Positions 41,789 through 51,251 of a stretch of DNA of 58,155 nucleotides are shown here, piece after piece. The notes beneath the pieces are model-generated. The model was given only the letters and a program-made list of their open reading frames with translations. It was not told where the DNA came from and ran no database searches. This stretch comes from Alkalihalobacillus sp. YIM B00296 (GTDB lineage: Bacteria > Bacillota > Bacilli > Bacillales > Fictibacillaceae). Each line of letters opens with the position of its first letter. The stretch's first letter is position 1. A program made the translations under genes and the position numbers. The stretch is taken from positions 10,952-69,106 of the forward strand of contig NZ_JAIBLJ010000020.1 in the NCBI RefSeq assembly GCF_020179385.1. The letters run 5' to 3'.

Positions 41789-42997
41789 TTAATGATTCAT
41801 TAAAACAGTGTCTTGTCTAGTAATGGTAAACAACTGTAGATAGTTCAACGCACATTGCGCAAGTGTTGCTGCACCTAATGGTAGAGCACCTTCGTCGATG
41901 TTGAACTTCGGGTGGTGTAACGGATAGGATGTCTCAGCACTGTTACTTGTACCAAGTCGATAAAACAAACCTGGAATTTTTTGTGTGTAATAAGCGAAAT
42001 CTTCAGCTCCCATTGAAGGTTCAACAATTGACATTTTATTTTCTCCTAAGACCCCTTTCGAAACTTTATCTAAAAGTGGTATTAGATTCGGGTCGTTGAT
42101 CACTGGAGGGTAACCTTCTATAAGTTTAAGTTCAAAATTTGCATCAAACCCTTCACAAATTCCTTTTGTAACTTGGTCCATGTATTTTACTATCATTTCT
42201 CTGTTCTCCCTACTGAACGTTCTAATTGTTCCCTCTATCTTGACACTTGGTGCTATGGCATTTTTCGCATGTCCTCCTTGTATTTTTCCTATGGTAAGCA
42301 CTGCCGAGGATAAAGGGTTTACTTTTCGACTAACAATCTGTTGTAATGCTGAAATAATTTCTCCACTGATTGATATAGGATCCACGGTAAGGTGTGGGCG
42401 TGCAGCATGTCCACTTTCTCCTATAACCTTAAGTTCAAAACGATCTGAGTATGCCGTACAGGTATTGGGACAAACCGAAATAAAACCACTTGGCATGGAG
42501 GGATCGACATGTAATCCTATAATTGCCTTTACATCAGGATTGTGTAATACTCCATCTCGAATCATTGACTTCGCTCCAGCTAATCCTTCTTCAGCTGGTT
42601 GAAAAATGATTTTTATGTTTCCATGTTCAATCTCTTCATCCATCAAAATCTTTGTTGCTCCTAAGAGCATCGCCATGTGAGCATCATGGCCACATAAATG
42701 TGCTTTTTCATTAACAGTTGAACAATAAGTAGTATTTGTTTCCTCTTGAAAGGGAAGAGCATCCATATCGGCTCTTAACATAACTGTTGGTCCCTTTTCT
42801 TTCCCTCGAATAATGGCCTCTATCCCAGTTTTGGCGACGTTACGAACCTCTTTGAGTCCTAATTTTAATAATACATCTCTTATAAAGTTGGACGTTTCTA
42901 CCTCTTCAAATCCTAATTCAGGATACCTATGGAACTGACGCCTCCACTTGACAAGTGTGTCCATCCCCTGAAGTGATGAATGTTCAACGTGATCCAT
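41789..42997 (-). CDS. M20-family amidohydrolase / N-acyl-amino acid deacylase
   Basis: About 402 residues; ATG at 42997 after GGGGAGGGG is chosen over an upstream one. The dinuclear-metal motifs are present: LCGHDAHMAM, RADMDALPF, IFQPAEEGLAGAK with the catalytic Glu pair, and MGAEDFAYY near the end. The family hydrolyses N-acetyl or other N-acyl amino acids, hippurate, or small amide-linked compounds. First gene of the importer operon, 21 bp before the binding-protein gene, downstream of the AraC-type regulator. It supports a role of the operon in using N-acylated peptides or amino acids. Confidence 0.88.
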   Translation of the reverse strand: MDHVEHSSLQGMDTLVKWRRQFHRYPELGFEEVETSNFIRDVLLKLGLKEVRNVAKTGIEAIIRGKEKGPTVMLRADMDALPFQEETNTTYCSTVNEKAHLCGHDAHMAMLLGATKILMDEEIEHGNIKIIFQPAEEGLAGAKSMIRDGVLHNPDVKAIIGLHVDPSMPSGFISVCPNTCTAYSDRFELKVIGESGHAARPHLTVDPISISGEIISALQQIVSRKVNPLSSAVLTIGKIQGGHAKNAIAPSVKIEGTIRTFSRENREMIVKYMDQVTKGICEGFDANFELKLIEGYPPVINDPNLIPLLDKVSKGVLGENKMSIVEPSMGAEDFAYYTQKIPGLFYRLGTSNSAETSYPLHHPKFNIDEGALPLGAATLAQCALNYLQLFTITRQDTVLMNH

Positions 42998-43150
42998 TAA
43001 ACCCCTCCCCATGCACATTTTATTTTGTTGTTTCTAACCCTATCGATTTTTAGAATATGAGAGCAATAGACAGAATTTTTCGCTAAATTACAGAAGAATG
43101 TAAAGCTACTATTTACAAAACATTAACAGAAAAAGAAACGTCATATTTTT

Positions 43151-43186
43151 ACCAAAAAAAAAAACCGTATCAAAAATTGACGGTTA
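43151..43186 (-). terminator. terminator of the AraC-type regulator gene
   Basis: On the minus strand AACCGT (43180-43185) and ACGGTT (43163-43168) enclose an 11-nt loop, followed by an 11-T run. It overlaps the end of the regulator gene. Confidence 0.75.
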
Positions 43187-45451
43187 TTTTTCCAGACGTT
43201 CATTTAAAATGTCATTCGTATATTTTAAGCGGTATTGAGCTGGTGTAAGACCTGTAATTTTTTTAAATGTCCTAGAAAAGGTTCGTTCAGAATAGCCAAT
43301 TTCTTCTGCAATTTTGGATATGGATAAATCCGTGTTCAGTAAATAATCAATAGCTTTGTTAATTTTTATATTACTAAGGTGATTTACAAATGTATCACCA
43401 GTGACTTCCTTGAACAATCTACTTAAATAGCTAGGGTTTATTCCAAACCTCTCCGCCGTAGAATTCAAGGTGTGGACTTCCGTTACATGGTCATCTAGAT
43501 ATCTTTTTATCTTTTGGATAACAATCTCAGTTTTACCTTGAGTCGTTTCTTCAATCTTTTGAAAGACATACGGGAAAAAACCTTGTTTAAACCATTTCCG
43601 AATTTCGACATTCGATTGCATATCAGGTAAAGACTTTAATGAAAAAGTGTGAATGTCAAGATTATCATCTAAGTTCTGGATTATTGCTATCAGAAGCATA
43701 TAGTAAATATGATAGAAAGCTGAGATGCTATAACAGTGTTTAGAAACATAGTCAGCAAACTCATCAAAGTATTCACTACATTTTTTGATATCACCTTGTT
43801 GTATAACTTTGATGATTTTATTTTCAATTTTAATTGGGTATTGTAATTGTATAAAGGAATTAAGTGTTTTATAGTTTAGTACACCATTTGAATGTGTAAA
43901 TAATAAATAATTTTTAGCTTTGATTGCTTCACCATATGATTGCCAGAGTTCTTTATCAAAGTTACAAGGTTTACCAATACCAATTGCTGTCTCAACAATA
44001 ATATACCTCTCTAACGATTGTTCTATTTTTTTTGCTAACTGCTCTGTATGAATGTTTATATCGTTATTGTTTTTGTTGATCGGGTATTGAGGTAGTACAA
44101 TAAAATATCGTGAACTTAATGCTTTGATGACATGTCCATCAATCATTTCCTTTTCTAGTGTATGTTCAATGATATTTTTCACAGAAAACATTTTCAGTGA
44201 GTCATCTTCTTCACGAAAAATTTGTTTGTCAGGTTTTGCAATTGTTTCGATCACAATAACCTGAGTCTTAGAATGGTGCTTAATTCGATACTTGTCGAAT
44301 AACTTTAGTAATTTCAACATTGGCAAAGTCAGATATGACCCAGACAACATTTCGAGTAGAAAGATTTCTTTCAATTTGACAGAGTCATGATCATGGATTT
44401 TTTGCAGCCCATTGTTTTCTCTCTTTAACTTTATAATTCTTTCAAATATATCTCCCCATTCATTAAACTTAAGTGAAGAGGGCTTGGTTGAAGAGGTTTT
44501 TGTACTATTCAGTTCTTCCTCCAGCTCCCTAATTGGACGATACTGCACCCTTGATTTGAGATAAAAAGATCCAGCACCCAATATAATGAGAACAATGCCG
44601 ATAAGTATAAGATACTTTATGAAATTAGTATTGTGGTAAATTTGAGACTTACTGATCGACAATATATTTGTAAAACTGTTGGAGGAATCTTGATTAATAA
44701 ATAGCATCCTGTTATTTTGCTTATCGAAATAGTAGCCCCGTTTTGTATCTTTGACTATGTTCAGATTTTCTTTCTGAAGAGTGTCTCCCACTGATTCTCT
44801 ATTATTACTGTAAATCACTTTCCCGAAGGAATTGATAATATATTGGCTATTGAGGGATCCTTTTGAGACAGAATTCATTATTGGCAGGAGAGTACTCTCT
44901 TTAACTTGTATTGACACATATGCTTGTGGAAAATTAGTCACTTGGGGAACAGTTGCAATATAAGTCATTAAAAGCTCATCCGGATTAGATTCTTTTACAG
45001 ACCAAAATGATTGACGAAGTGACTCAACCGTTTGATAATACGAGGCCGATTTTGATGGTATGCTTTTCAATACTCCATGTTGACTGGATATGAGTGTCTG
45101 CTGTCTTGGGAGATACAATTCAATGCTATAAATGTTATCTTGGCTATTGGATATACCTTCTAAGTATCCGGAAATTTGTTGAAACCTATCGTTTGTTTGG
45201 ACATTATTGATATCAGCAAGCATTTCTCGATCGGTAGCAATATTATTAGCAACAGATTTGATTTTATCCAATTCTAATTTAATTCGTTCATGCAGTTGCA
45301 ATGTGATTGCTTCGTATTGATGTATCGCTTGTTGTTCCAACGATTTATTACTTTTATGGTACCCGGCGAAGATAGAGATAAAGACAATAATCGTAACTAA
45401 TACTATTTCTCCTAGGAAAAATATCCAAAAATATTTGTTCCTAAACTTCAT
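43184..45451 (-). CDS. membrane-anchored AraC-family regulator
   Basis: A 755-residue two-span protein: TM1 at about 8-28 (YFWIFFLGEIVLVTIIVFI), a roughly 250-residue extracellular sensor region, TM2 at about 280-300 (YLILIGIVLIILGAGSFYL), a cytoplasmic linker, and a C-terminal AraC domain (about 650-750) with LNSTAERFGINPSYLSRLFK and SISKIAEEIGYSERTFSRTF. This architecture (as in B. subtilis YesS/YtdP-type proteins) senses an external ligand and controls the adjacent transporter operon. It is upstream of and on the same strand as the M20-importer operon, with a terminator between. The ligand is probably the substrate of that operon. Confidence 0.87.
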   Translation of the reverse strand: MKFRNKYFWIFFLGEIVLVTIIVFISIFAGYHKSNKSLEQQAIHQYEAITLQLHERIKLELDKIKSVANNIATDREMLADINNVQTNDRFQQISGYLEGISNSQDNIYSIELYLPRQQTLISSQHGVLKSIPSKSASYYQTVESLRQSFWSVKESNPDELLMTYIATVPQVTNFPQAYVSIQVKESTLLPIMNSVSKGSLNSQYIINSFGKVIYSNNRESVGDTLQKENLNIVKDTKRGYYFDKQNNRMLFINQDSSNSFTNILSISKSQIYHNTNFIKYLILIGIVLIILGAGSFYLKSRVQYRPIRELEEELNSTKTSSTKPSSLKFNEWGDIFERIIKLKRENNGLQKIHDHDSVKLKEIFLLEMLSGSYLTLPMLKLLKLFDKYRIKHHSKTQVIVIETIAKPDKQIFREEDDSLKMFSVKNIIEHTLEKEMIDGHVIKALSSRYFIVLPQYPINKNNNDINIHTEQLAKKIEQSLERYIIVETAIGIGKPCNFDKELWQSYGEAIKAKNYLLFTHSNGVLNYKTLNSFIQLQYPIKIENKIIKVIQQGDIKKCSEYFDEFADYVSKHCYSISAFYHIYYMLLIAIIQNLDDNLDIHTFSLKSLPDMQSNVEIRKWFKQGFFPYVFQKIEETTQGKTEIVIQKIKRYLDDHVTEVHTLNSTAERFGINPSYLSRLFKEVTGDTFVNHLSNIKINKAIDYLLNTDLSISKIAEEIGYSERTFSRTFKKITGLTPAQYRLKYTNDILNERLEK

Positions 45452-46258
45452 TGATTCCTCTCCCTTATTACGACTTCTATTCTTGACGAAAATAGTAACC
45501 TTATGCCTATATACGACTAGAACGTCTACTTGACCTGCAAGATTTATAAATTTAACATTTTACTACCATTTATTCCTCTCTATTACAATGAGGTTTAGGT
45601 TTAAAGATGGTTATTTATGCATTGTTTAATTTGAATTGGATCAGAGTGGACAAGCTCCAGTACTTTTCACATTTTTATAATAGTTTCTTTTTTCTTTGGA
45701 CTTGTGATTCATGCCTCCCCACTTTAGAAATACGTTCCTACCGATTAGCTGCTGTTGGGTTTGCATTGGTTTTAATAGGAATTACTTGAGGAATACGTCA
45801 ATGGTTCGTGACTAAAGAAACACACGCAAATACGTGTGACACAAATAGGTGTGTTCTTTTTGGTTATGCAATGTGGATGTTACTAATGCAGTAATACCGT
45901 TTTTCTAAAAGGTACTCTCAAAACTTTCTTTAAGTCTTAATTTCTTAATTCTCTATTATAAATACTGGTTGGATGTATCTTTTCTTCTAATAAGTTATTA
46001 ATTATTTTCTTTACTACGCTTGCTTCTCGGATTTCGCAACCGTTTTAGCAATAGCACAATAATTTATAAACTACTTTTATCTTCTTTGCTTCACCTGCTA
46101 AAACGAAAGAAATATTGTTATATCAATCAAAAGATAGGACGAAATCATATGAGATTCCGTCCACGAAATAGATTGTTAATTAATCTACTTTACCCTATCC
46201 AAAAAACTTCTACGTTAATTTGTCCCCAAACAACTTGTTATAATCATTCCTTTATTTT
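45452..46258. other. gene-poor region between AraC regulator and right direct repeat
   Basis: About 800 bp, AT-rich. A frame at 45607-45789 ends in a hydrophobic segment (YRLAAVGFALVLIGIT) that could be the tail of a decayed transporter, but it has no ribosome site. A frame at 46020-46301 runs into the tRNA terminator and is not credible. A double hairpin lies at 45814-45859. Confidence 0.4.
45814..45859. terminator. hairpin, possible terminator
   Basis: AAAGAAACACAC (45814-45825) can pair with GTGTGTTCTTT (45849-45859), followed by TT; an inner perfect hairpin CACACG/CGTGTG (45821-45826, 45833-45838) is an alternative fold. No gene clearly uses it. Confidence 0.4.
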
Positions 46259-46310
46259 CTGTACCACTAAAAAAGCCCTTGTTATCAAGGACTTGTTGTG
46301 ATCTGTTATG
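46259..46310. repeat. right 52-bp direct repeat at tRNA-Ala 3' flank
   Basis: Near-identical to 30129-30180 and ends two bases inside the tRNA-Ala gene. On the minus strand it contains the tRNA terminator: CCTTGATAACAAGGGC followed by TTTTTT (46269-46293). Confidence 0.8.
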
Positions 46311-46384
46311 GTGGAGCATAGCGGGCTCGAACCGCTGACCTCTTCGCTGCCAGCGAAGCGCTCTCCCAGCTGAGCTAATGCCCC
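46309..46384 (-). tRNA. tRNA-Ala (anticodon GGC)
   Basis: The minus strand reads GGGGCATTAGCTCAGCTGGG at the 5' end, anticodon arm CTTCGCTGGCAGCGAAG with anticodon GGC, T-arm GGTTCGAGCC, and acceptor end ATGCTCC plus an encoded ACCA. The cloverleaf is complete at 76 nt. A TATACT -10-like box lies about 40 bp upstream, and a U-rich terminator follows within the direct repeat. Confidence 0.97.
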
Positions 46385-46452
46385 TTATTTGTTGATGTGT
46401 GTTGTACTGTTAGTATATCCAAAAATCGCTCACATATTGTATTGTACTTCGT

Positions 46453-46980
46453 TCAAAGAAATTCGTCAATTGAATAAATAATAGAAAGCGCGGAGAAGAT
46501 CAACATCCATGTCAACGAACGGTATTGGAGGGCTGTAAACACTGCAATAAATTCCATATCATCCTCCACGGGGATCATTCGTCCATTTTGATCCTTGTAA
46601 ATGATACGGTCCCTTGTAAATTTAGTCGGTGTATCTATTCCTACAGAAACCGCCAGAAAGAAGAGACCTTCACGTAAGGATAATATGTAGTTGCATACCC
46701 TGTACGACTTTTCTTCTATGATCAAATCTTTTTGAAGTTTAGAATCTGTGGTGGCGACTCCGACCGGACAATTATTCGTGTGACATACTTGTTCTTGGAT
46801 GCATCCAACCGAAAACATCAGCCCTCTAGCGATATTGACAAAATCAGCTCCTAAACCCAATGCTACAGCAACTTTTTCAGGCGTTAAAAGTTTACCAAAC
46901 AGGACAATCGAGCATGGCACAATAAAAAAGAATAGGAGAATCACGATAAGGAATATGCGTATGAGGATATTCTGATCCAT
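46453..46980 (-). pseudogene. FMN-binding glutamate synthase-like protein with large internal deletion
   Basis: A 175-residue frame fuses an N-terminal membrane anchor (ILIRIFLIVILLFFFIVPCS) directly to the C-terminal part of the glutamate-synthase central domain: GKLLTPEKVAVALGLGADFV, then SVGCIQEQVCHTNNCPVG with its Fe-S cysteines, and KSYRVCNYILSLREGLF. The B. subtilis YerD-type protein is around 500 residues as I remember it, so some 300 residues including most of the FMN barrel are missing. The frame is kept, but an active enzyme is not possible. It is a deletion relic next to the tRNA gene. Confidence 0.75.
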
Positions 46981-47044
46981 TTAAAACCACCTCACTAAAC
47001 CAGGAAATTCACCAATACAACGGAAAGAAAGGTATGTACCGAAA

Positions 47045-47089
47045 GCCCTTCACCAGTCCGATATTCCTTTATCGAGAAGAGGTAGTGAG
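47045..47089 (-). terminator. weak terminator after pyruvate oxidase gene
   Basis: On the minus strand AAAGCCTCAC (about 47080-47089) and GGGCTTT (about 47045-47052) can pair with mismatches; there is no long U-tract. Confidence 0.35.
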
Positions 47090-47092
47090 GCT

Positions 47093-48811
47093 TTAAAATA
47101 AACGTTTTAGTGCATTTCTTAGCGGAGGCATATCCATTTCATGTTCCTTAAAGAATTTTTTCATGACATGCTTCGAGTAACCTGCAGCCTGTCCGTATGT
47201 GATTTTACCAGGTAAAGGTGGTTGATCCTCGATTATCACATCGATGATGACCGGCTTCTTCTCTTGGGCAGCCTTTTTAAAGGTATCACTCAACTCACGA
47301 TGGTCTGACACTTTGTATCCTTCACCCCCGCAAGCTCTAGCAAATGCTGCAAAGTCGATATTTTTAAGATCCGTCCCATACTCCAGATGACCTTGTTCTT
47401 CCTGCTCGTATTTGATCATCCCAATCTTTTGATTATTCATGATCACCACAATGATGGGCATGTCGTATTTAACAGCTGTAACAAAATCATGCATGACCAT
47501 GGTAAAACCGCCATCGCCACAAACGGTCACCACTTGCCGTCCTGGATAAGCAAGGCTGCCAGCAATTGCCCCTGGTAGTCCACAACCCATCGTCGCCATC
47601 CAACTTGAGATAAGAAATTTTTGGTGAGTGATCTTGAAATGTCTGGCCATCCACACCGTAACATTTCCGACATCAACCGATAAGATTGCATCATCATCAA
47701 CCACTTCTTGTAGCTTCGGGATGACTTCTTGGGGTTTTATTGGAGACGAAACTTGGTTTTCTTCCTTTTTAATATGTCTCCACCAATTCACCATATTTTC
47801 TTGGCATTCTTTCAGGAAGGTCCTCTGTTCCTTCATTTGCAGTTGATCGTTCCATTTCTGGAGTGCGATGGCTGCATCTCCAACAACGCCTACCGTCACT
47901 GGATATCGTTTCCCGATTTGGCTTGGATCAAGATCGATCTGAACGGCTGGAGCTTTATCAGGTAGAAAATCCTTATAAGGAAAAGAGGTACCGATCATGA
48001 TAAGAAAATCAGTTTCTTCCATTGCCTCATATGCTGGTTTCGTTCCAATTTGCCCGAGCTGACCAAGGTTATATGGATGTTTGTCAGGTAAAGTCCCCTT
48101 CGCCGGTAAAGTGAAAATGATCGGTGCAGCAATTTTTTCTGCAAACCTTACTAGCTAGTCCCTGGCTTTTTTAGCCCCTGTTCCTGCAAGAATGACTGGC
48201 TTTTTCGCCTCTTTTATGTACTTCAAGCCAGCATCCAGGTCCTTGTCAGAAGGAATTTGCTTTGAAACAGATGTTGTCTCCGTCAAGTTCGTTGTGTAAT
48301 CTTCGATCTTTTCCATTGGTATATCATCTGGAATGATCAAGACGGAAACACCTTTTTGAGCATACGCCTTACGGATTGCTTGGTCGAGTAATGAAGGAAA
48401 CGATTCTGGAGATGAGACCCTTTGGCTGAATACCGATACATCTTCAAACATTTTCTCAAGGTGAACTTCCTGAAAAGCATCCTGGCCTACTTTATCCGTA
48501 GGGACTTGTCCAGCTAAGACCAATACAGGTGCACGGTCTGCTTTTGCATCATATAAGCCGTTGAGTAAATGGATCGCACCTGGACCCCCGATCGAAAGAC
48601 AGACTCCGATTTTACCTGTCAATTTCGAATAAGAAGAAGCAGCTAACGCACCTACTTCCTCATGCCTTACTTGTATGAATTCGATCCTTTCTTTTTGTAC
48701 TCTAAGATGTTCGACAAAGTTGTTGATCGAATCCCCTGGTAGTCCAAAAATATGTTTGATATCCCAATGTTCAAGAACTTCCGCTGCTGCCTTTCCTGCT
48801 GTATGCTTCAT
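47093..48811 (-). pseudogene. ydaP: thiamine-pyrophosphate pyruvate oxidase-like (YdaP type), amber stop in frame
   Basis: From ATG 48811 (GGAGGGAACAG upstream) the gene would encode 572 residues. N-part: HIFGLPGDSINNFVEHL, then VRHEEVGALAASSYSKLTGK with the TPP Glu. C-part: SVDVGNVTVWMARHF, GNVTV and VTVCGDGGFTMVMHDF-type TPP-binding region with NNQKIGMIKYEQ. A single TAG at 48155-48157 interrupts it between GAKKARD and LVRFAEKIAAP; the reading frame on both sides is the same, so one base change (probably GAG to TAG) explains it. Such enzymes convert pyruvate to acetate or acetyl-phosphate with electron transfer to quinone or oxygen. As it stands, it gives only the N-terminal 218 residues. 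Confidence 0.8.
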
Positions 48812-48934
48812 TTCTGTTCCCTCCAAATGCTTTTTTAATTTGATTACCACAAAGCATCAGGAGTAAAACAAACCTATACATCCAAAGTTATCTTAGGATC
48901 TGTTTTTTCGTGTCCGAGTACCTTTCAACCGTTT

Positions 48935-49639
48935 TTATAATAATTCAAATGGCTCACCTAACTTGGTCTTGATCAAGATCTCCAATTCTTCTGTTCTCTT
49001 TTCGCAATAGGAGGATCCGTTTATCAGTTCTTGGTCGATATATCCTGGATGGCACATGACCTCCACACTGGAAACGTCTGCTATCCTTTCGTGTAACGTA
49101 GAAAAATAGGCTTCATTAACATTTTCCCTGATAAAGTCACCATAGAAAACATCCGTCAACAGTTTTACACCGGGTACCTTTTCACTATAAAAAACATTGC
49201 GTACTGGCAAATCATATTTTTGGGATAATCTTTTTACGATTGGGAGCAGTTCGGGGTGGTTGTGCATATGATGATGACTGTCAAAGTGAGTGGGTTCCAA
49301 TCCCAACCTTAGGAAGTGTTCAATCTGTGCTTCCCATTCTTTATCGATTTCTTCTAGTTTAAGATCCTTTTGAACATCCTTCGTCAGGATAAATTGGCCG
49401 TCATCATTCGTCAATGAAGGGACATTTGGGGAAATAGCGTTTCCACAGGTCAGAGTTAGATGAATGCCGACACGTAAACCGGGATTGTTTTTCGCCAACT
49501 CTACTGCATGCTCTGTTCCTGGCATGTTTACGAACATCGTGGTTGAATTCACAATCCCATATTTGTAAGCATCGATGATTCCATGGTTGACTCCTCTGGA
49601 ATACCCGAAATCATCCGCATTTACTATCAATTTGATCAT
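48935..49639 (-). CDS. chbG: ChbG/YdjC-family carbohydrate deacetylase
   Basis: A 234-residue protein with the YdjC-fold metal site: VNADDFGYSRGVNHGI (about 5-20), VGIHLTLTCG with a metal His, and FDSHHHMHNHPELL (about 120-133). The family removes N-acetyl groups from chito-oligosaccharides or related sugars (ChbG in E. coli). It stands alone, between the broken pyruvate oxidase and a yggT-like gene; no chitin PTS or glycosidase genes are near, so the physiological sugar is unknown. Complete and typical in length. Confidence 0.82.
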   Translation of the reverse strand: MIKLIVNADDFGYSRGVNHGIIDAYKYGIVNSTTMFVNMPGTEHAVELAKNNPGLRVGIHLTLTCGNAISPNVPSLTNDDGQFILTKDVQKDLKLEEIDKEWEAQIEHFLRLGLEPTHFDSHHHMHNHPELLPIVKRLSQKYDLPVRNVFYSEKVPGVKLLTDVFYGDFIRENVNEAYFSTLHERIADVSSVEVMCHPGYIDQELINGSSYCEKRTEELEILIKTKLGEPFELL

Positions 49640-49708
49640 GACATAAGTCGCCTCGTCCTTTTTTCTTTCATTGTAGATGGAGCTATTGAATAGATAAAGT
49701 ATTATGGG

Positions 49709-50009
49709 TCATTTATTCCCAGAATTCAGCATCAAGATAAATTGGACGAGGAAATAGGATAAGATCGCATAGACGATCAAGGCAAATATACTCGTCAGTT
49801 CCAGTTCATACCGCCCTTGAATGGCAGGCGACGGAAAGATATTTTGAAAAGGTGATAATAGCGGAATGGTCAAATTATAAACCCATTGGACAAATGGTGT
49901 AAATGGATTGGCACCGAAAAGCTTCAGGACAATACGTAATAGGATGAGTGCTTCGATAATGCCCATGAACAGGTTGACCAAATAAATGCCAAACGGCCTT
50001 CGCTTCATC
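49709..50009 (-). CDS. YggT-family small membrane protein
   Basis: About 99 residues; the ATG at 50009 (MKRRPFGIYLV) has GGAGG at proper distance, whereas an upstream ATG lies right behind the ribosome site. Two to three spans: LVNLFMGIIEALILLRIVLK, then a loop with NLTIPLLSPFQNIFP (the conserved YggT P/L-S/F motif) and a final ALIVYAILSYFLVQFIL span. The family is linked to cell-division or ion-balance functions (YlmG/YggT). It is divergent from the channel gene. Confidence 0.78.
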
Positions 50010-50094
50010 TTCATTCCTCCTTTCAATAAGTTTCTATCAATTAAGATATGGTTATACTGCTAATAATGTCACTACTTGACCATAGGTGAATGGA

Positions 50095-50853
50095 ATGAAA
50101 ACAATCACTTTGCAATATTTACGCCTTCCGCCTATTGCGCGGTTAATCATCATCGTTTTTTCTGTCATTTTTATTTTTGGAATGACAATCCATTTTATTG
50201 AACCAACCAATTTCCGGTCCATCTTTGATGGGGTCTATTGGGCGATCGTTACAGCCGCTACGGTAGGATATGGCGACTTTGTTCCAAAAACAGGGTTGGG
50301 AAAGTTGATGGCGATGATGTTGATACTCTCTGGAACCACTTTCCTTACTTACTTTTTTGTACAAGTAGCTGGATATACTGTGAAACGTCAGGCCGGACTC
50401 ATCAAAGGTGATATGGCTTTTGAAAAAAGCGGTCAAATCGTCATTATCGGTTGGAACGAACGGGCTAAAGACTTGATTGAACAGATTCATAATCAAAATC
50501 CCGAACAAAAAATCGTCCTGATCGATCGGACACTTCCCCAGAATCCGTACCAGTTCGGCAATATTCATTTTATTCATGGAAAACCATTTGAAGATTTGAC
50601 CTTGCAGAAAGCCAATGTCCAGGAAGCAAAAACAGCCATTCTGACTGCAAACAATCAGGTCAGTGAAGAACAGTCCGATATGGATGCCATCCTTACTTTG
50701 TTATCAGTAAAAGGAATTAGTTCAAGAGTGGTAACAATCGTTGAGATATTAACACCTGCTCAATATGAAAATGCGAAACGTGCAGGTGCGGATCATATCA
50801 TTAACACATCGAATATTGTAAGTACAGCCTTTTTTGAAAACCTCCGTTATTGA
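50095..50853 (+). CDS. yugO: two-span potassium channel with RCK domain (YugO-like)
   Basis: About 252 residues. Two spans flank the pore helix and the filter TVGYGDF (about residues 57-63), followed by an RCK/TrkA-N Rossmann domain (QIVIIGWNERAKDLIEQIH, about 115-133) with VLIDRTLP and ADHIINTS. In B. subtilis YugO is the K+ channel of biofilm electrical signalling; a GTG start three codons earlier is possible but AGGTGA fits ATG 50095. The stop overlaps the convergent yugN stop by 7 bp. The MstX membrane-integration partner found upstream in B. subtilis is not visible here. Confidence 0.9.
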   Translation: MKTITLQYLRLPPIARLIIIVFSVIFIFGMTIHFIEPTNFRSIFDGVYWAIVTAATVGYGDFVPKTGLGKLMAMMLILSGTTFLTYFFVQVAGYTVKRQAGLIKGDMAFEKSGQIVIIGWNERAKDLIEQIHNQNPEQKIVLIDRTLPQNPYQFGNIHFIHGKPFEDLTLQKANVQEAKTAILTANNQVSEEQSDMDAILTLLSVKGISSRVVTIVEILTPAQYENAKRAGADHIINTSNIVSTAFFENLRY

Positions 50854-51251
50854 AGAAGCAGTTCTTCCAAATCCCGAACCATCTCTTCACCTAATTGGAT
50901 CCACTTATCATCAATGGATCCATCTGGGTCCTGGGGTTCAGAAAACTGGTTGATGGAAGCGGCGGCATTACCGACACCCGCATGGTCATCAAGCCCTCTC
51001 TGATAGACATGGTGCAGGAGATAAGGGGTTCGGATACTGACGATACAGTCATTTTTATCAAGCTCTCCCTTAATCGCCTGAAAAGGAACCCGGAGATACA
51101 TATAACCTTGTTCGTCATCAAGCTTATAATCGAATGTACCGTGATCGTAATCCCAGCCCCCGCCGATGTCATAACCTAGTGGTTTGAGGGTATATTCCAG
51201 TTCATTAAGTTCAAACTGCTCTCCATCTAATTTAGATTGTATTTGAATCAT
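50847..51251 (-). CDS. yugN: YugN-like family protein
   Basis: A 134-residue soluble protein of the YugN family: MIQIQSKLDGEQFELNELEY start, GGGWDYDHGTFDYKLDD segment, YMYLRVPFQAIKGELD and the end EEMVRDLEELLLQ. It is adjacent to yugO and pgi as in B. subtilis, which supports the name. The function of the family is unknown. It is tail-to-tail with yugO, the two stops overlapping by 7 bp. Confidence 0.85.
   Translation of the reverse strand: MIQIQSKLDGEQFELNELEYTLKPLGYDIGGGWDYDHGTFDYKLDDEQGYMYLRVPFQAIKGELDKNDCIVSIRTPYLLHHVYQRGLDDHAGVGNAAASINQFSEPQDPDGSIDDKWIQLGEEMVRDLEELLLQ

Noticed and set aside
46020-46301. 93-residue frame before the tRNA-Ala gene
   Set aside because: Reads through the tRNA terminator and has no ribosome site.
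30181-46308. Prophage or integrative conjugative element
   Set aside because: No integrase, recombinase, structural phage or conjugation genes are seen between the direct repeats.
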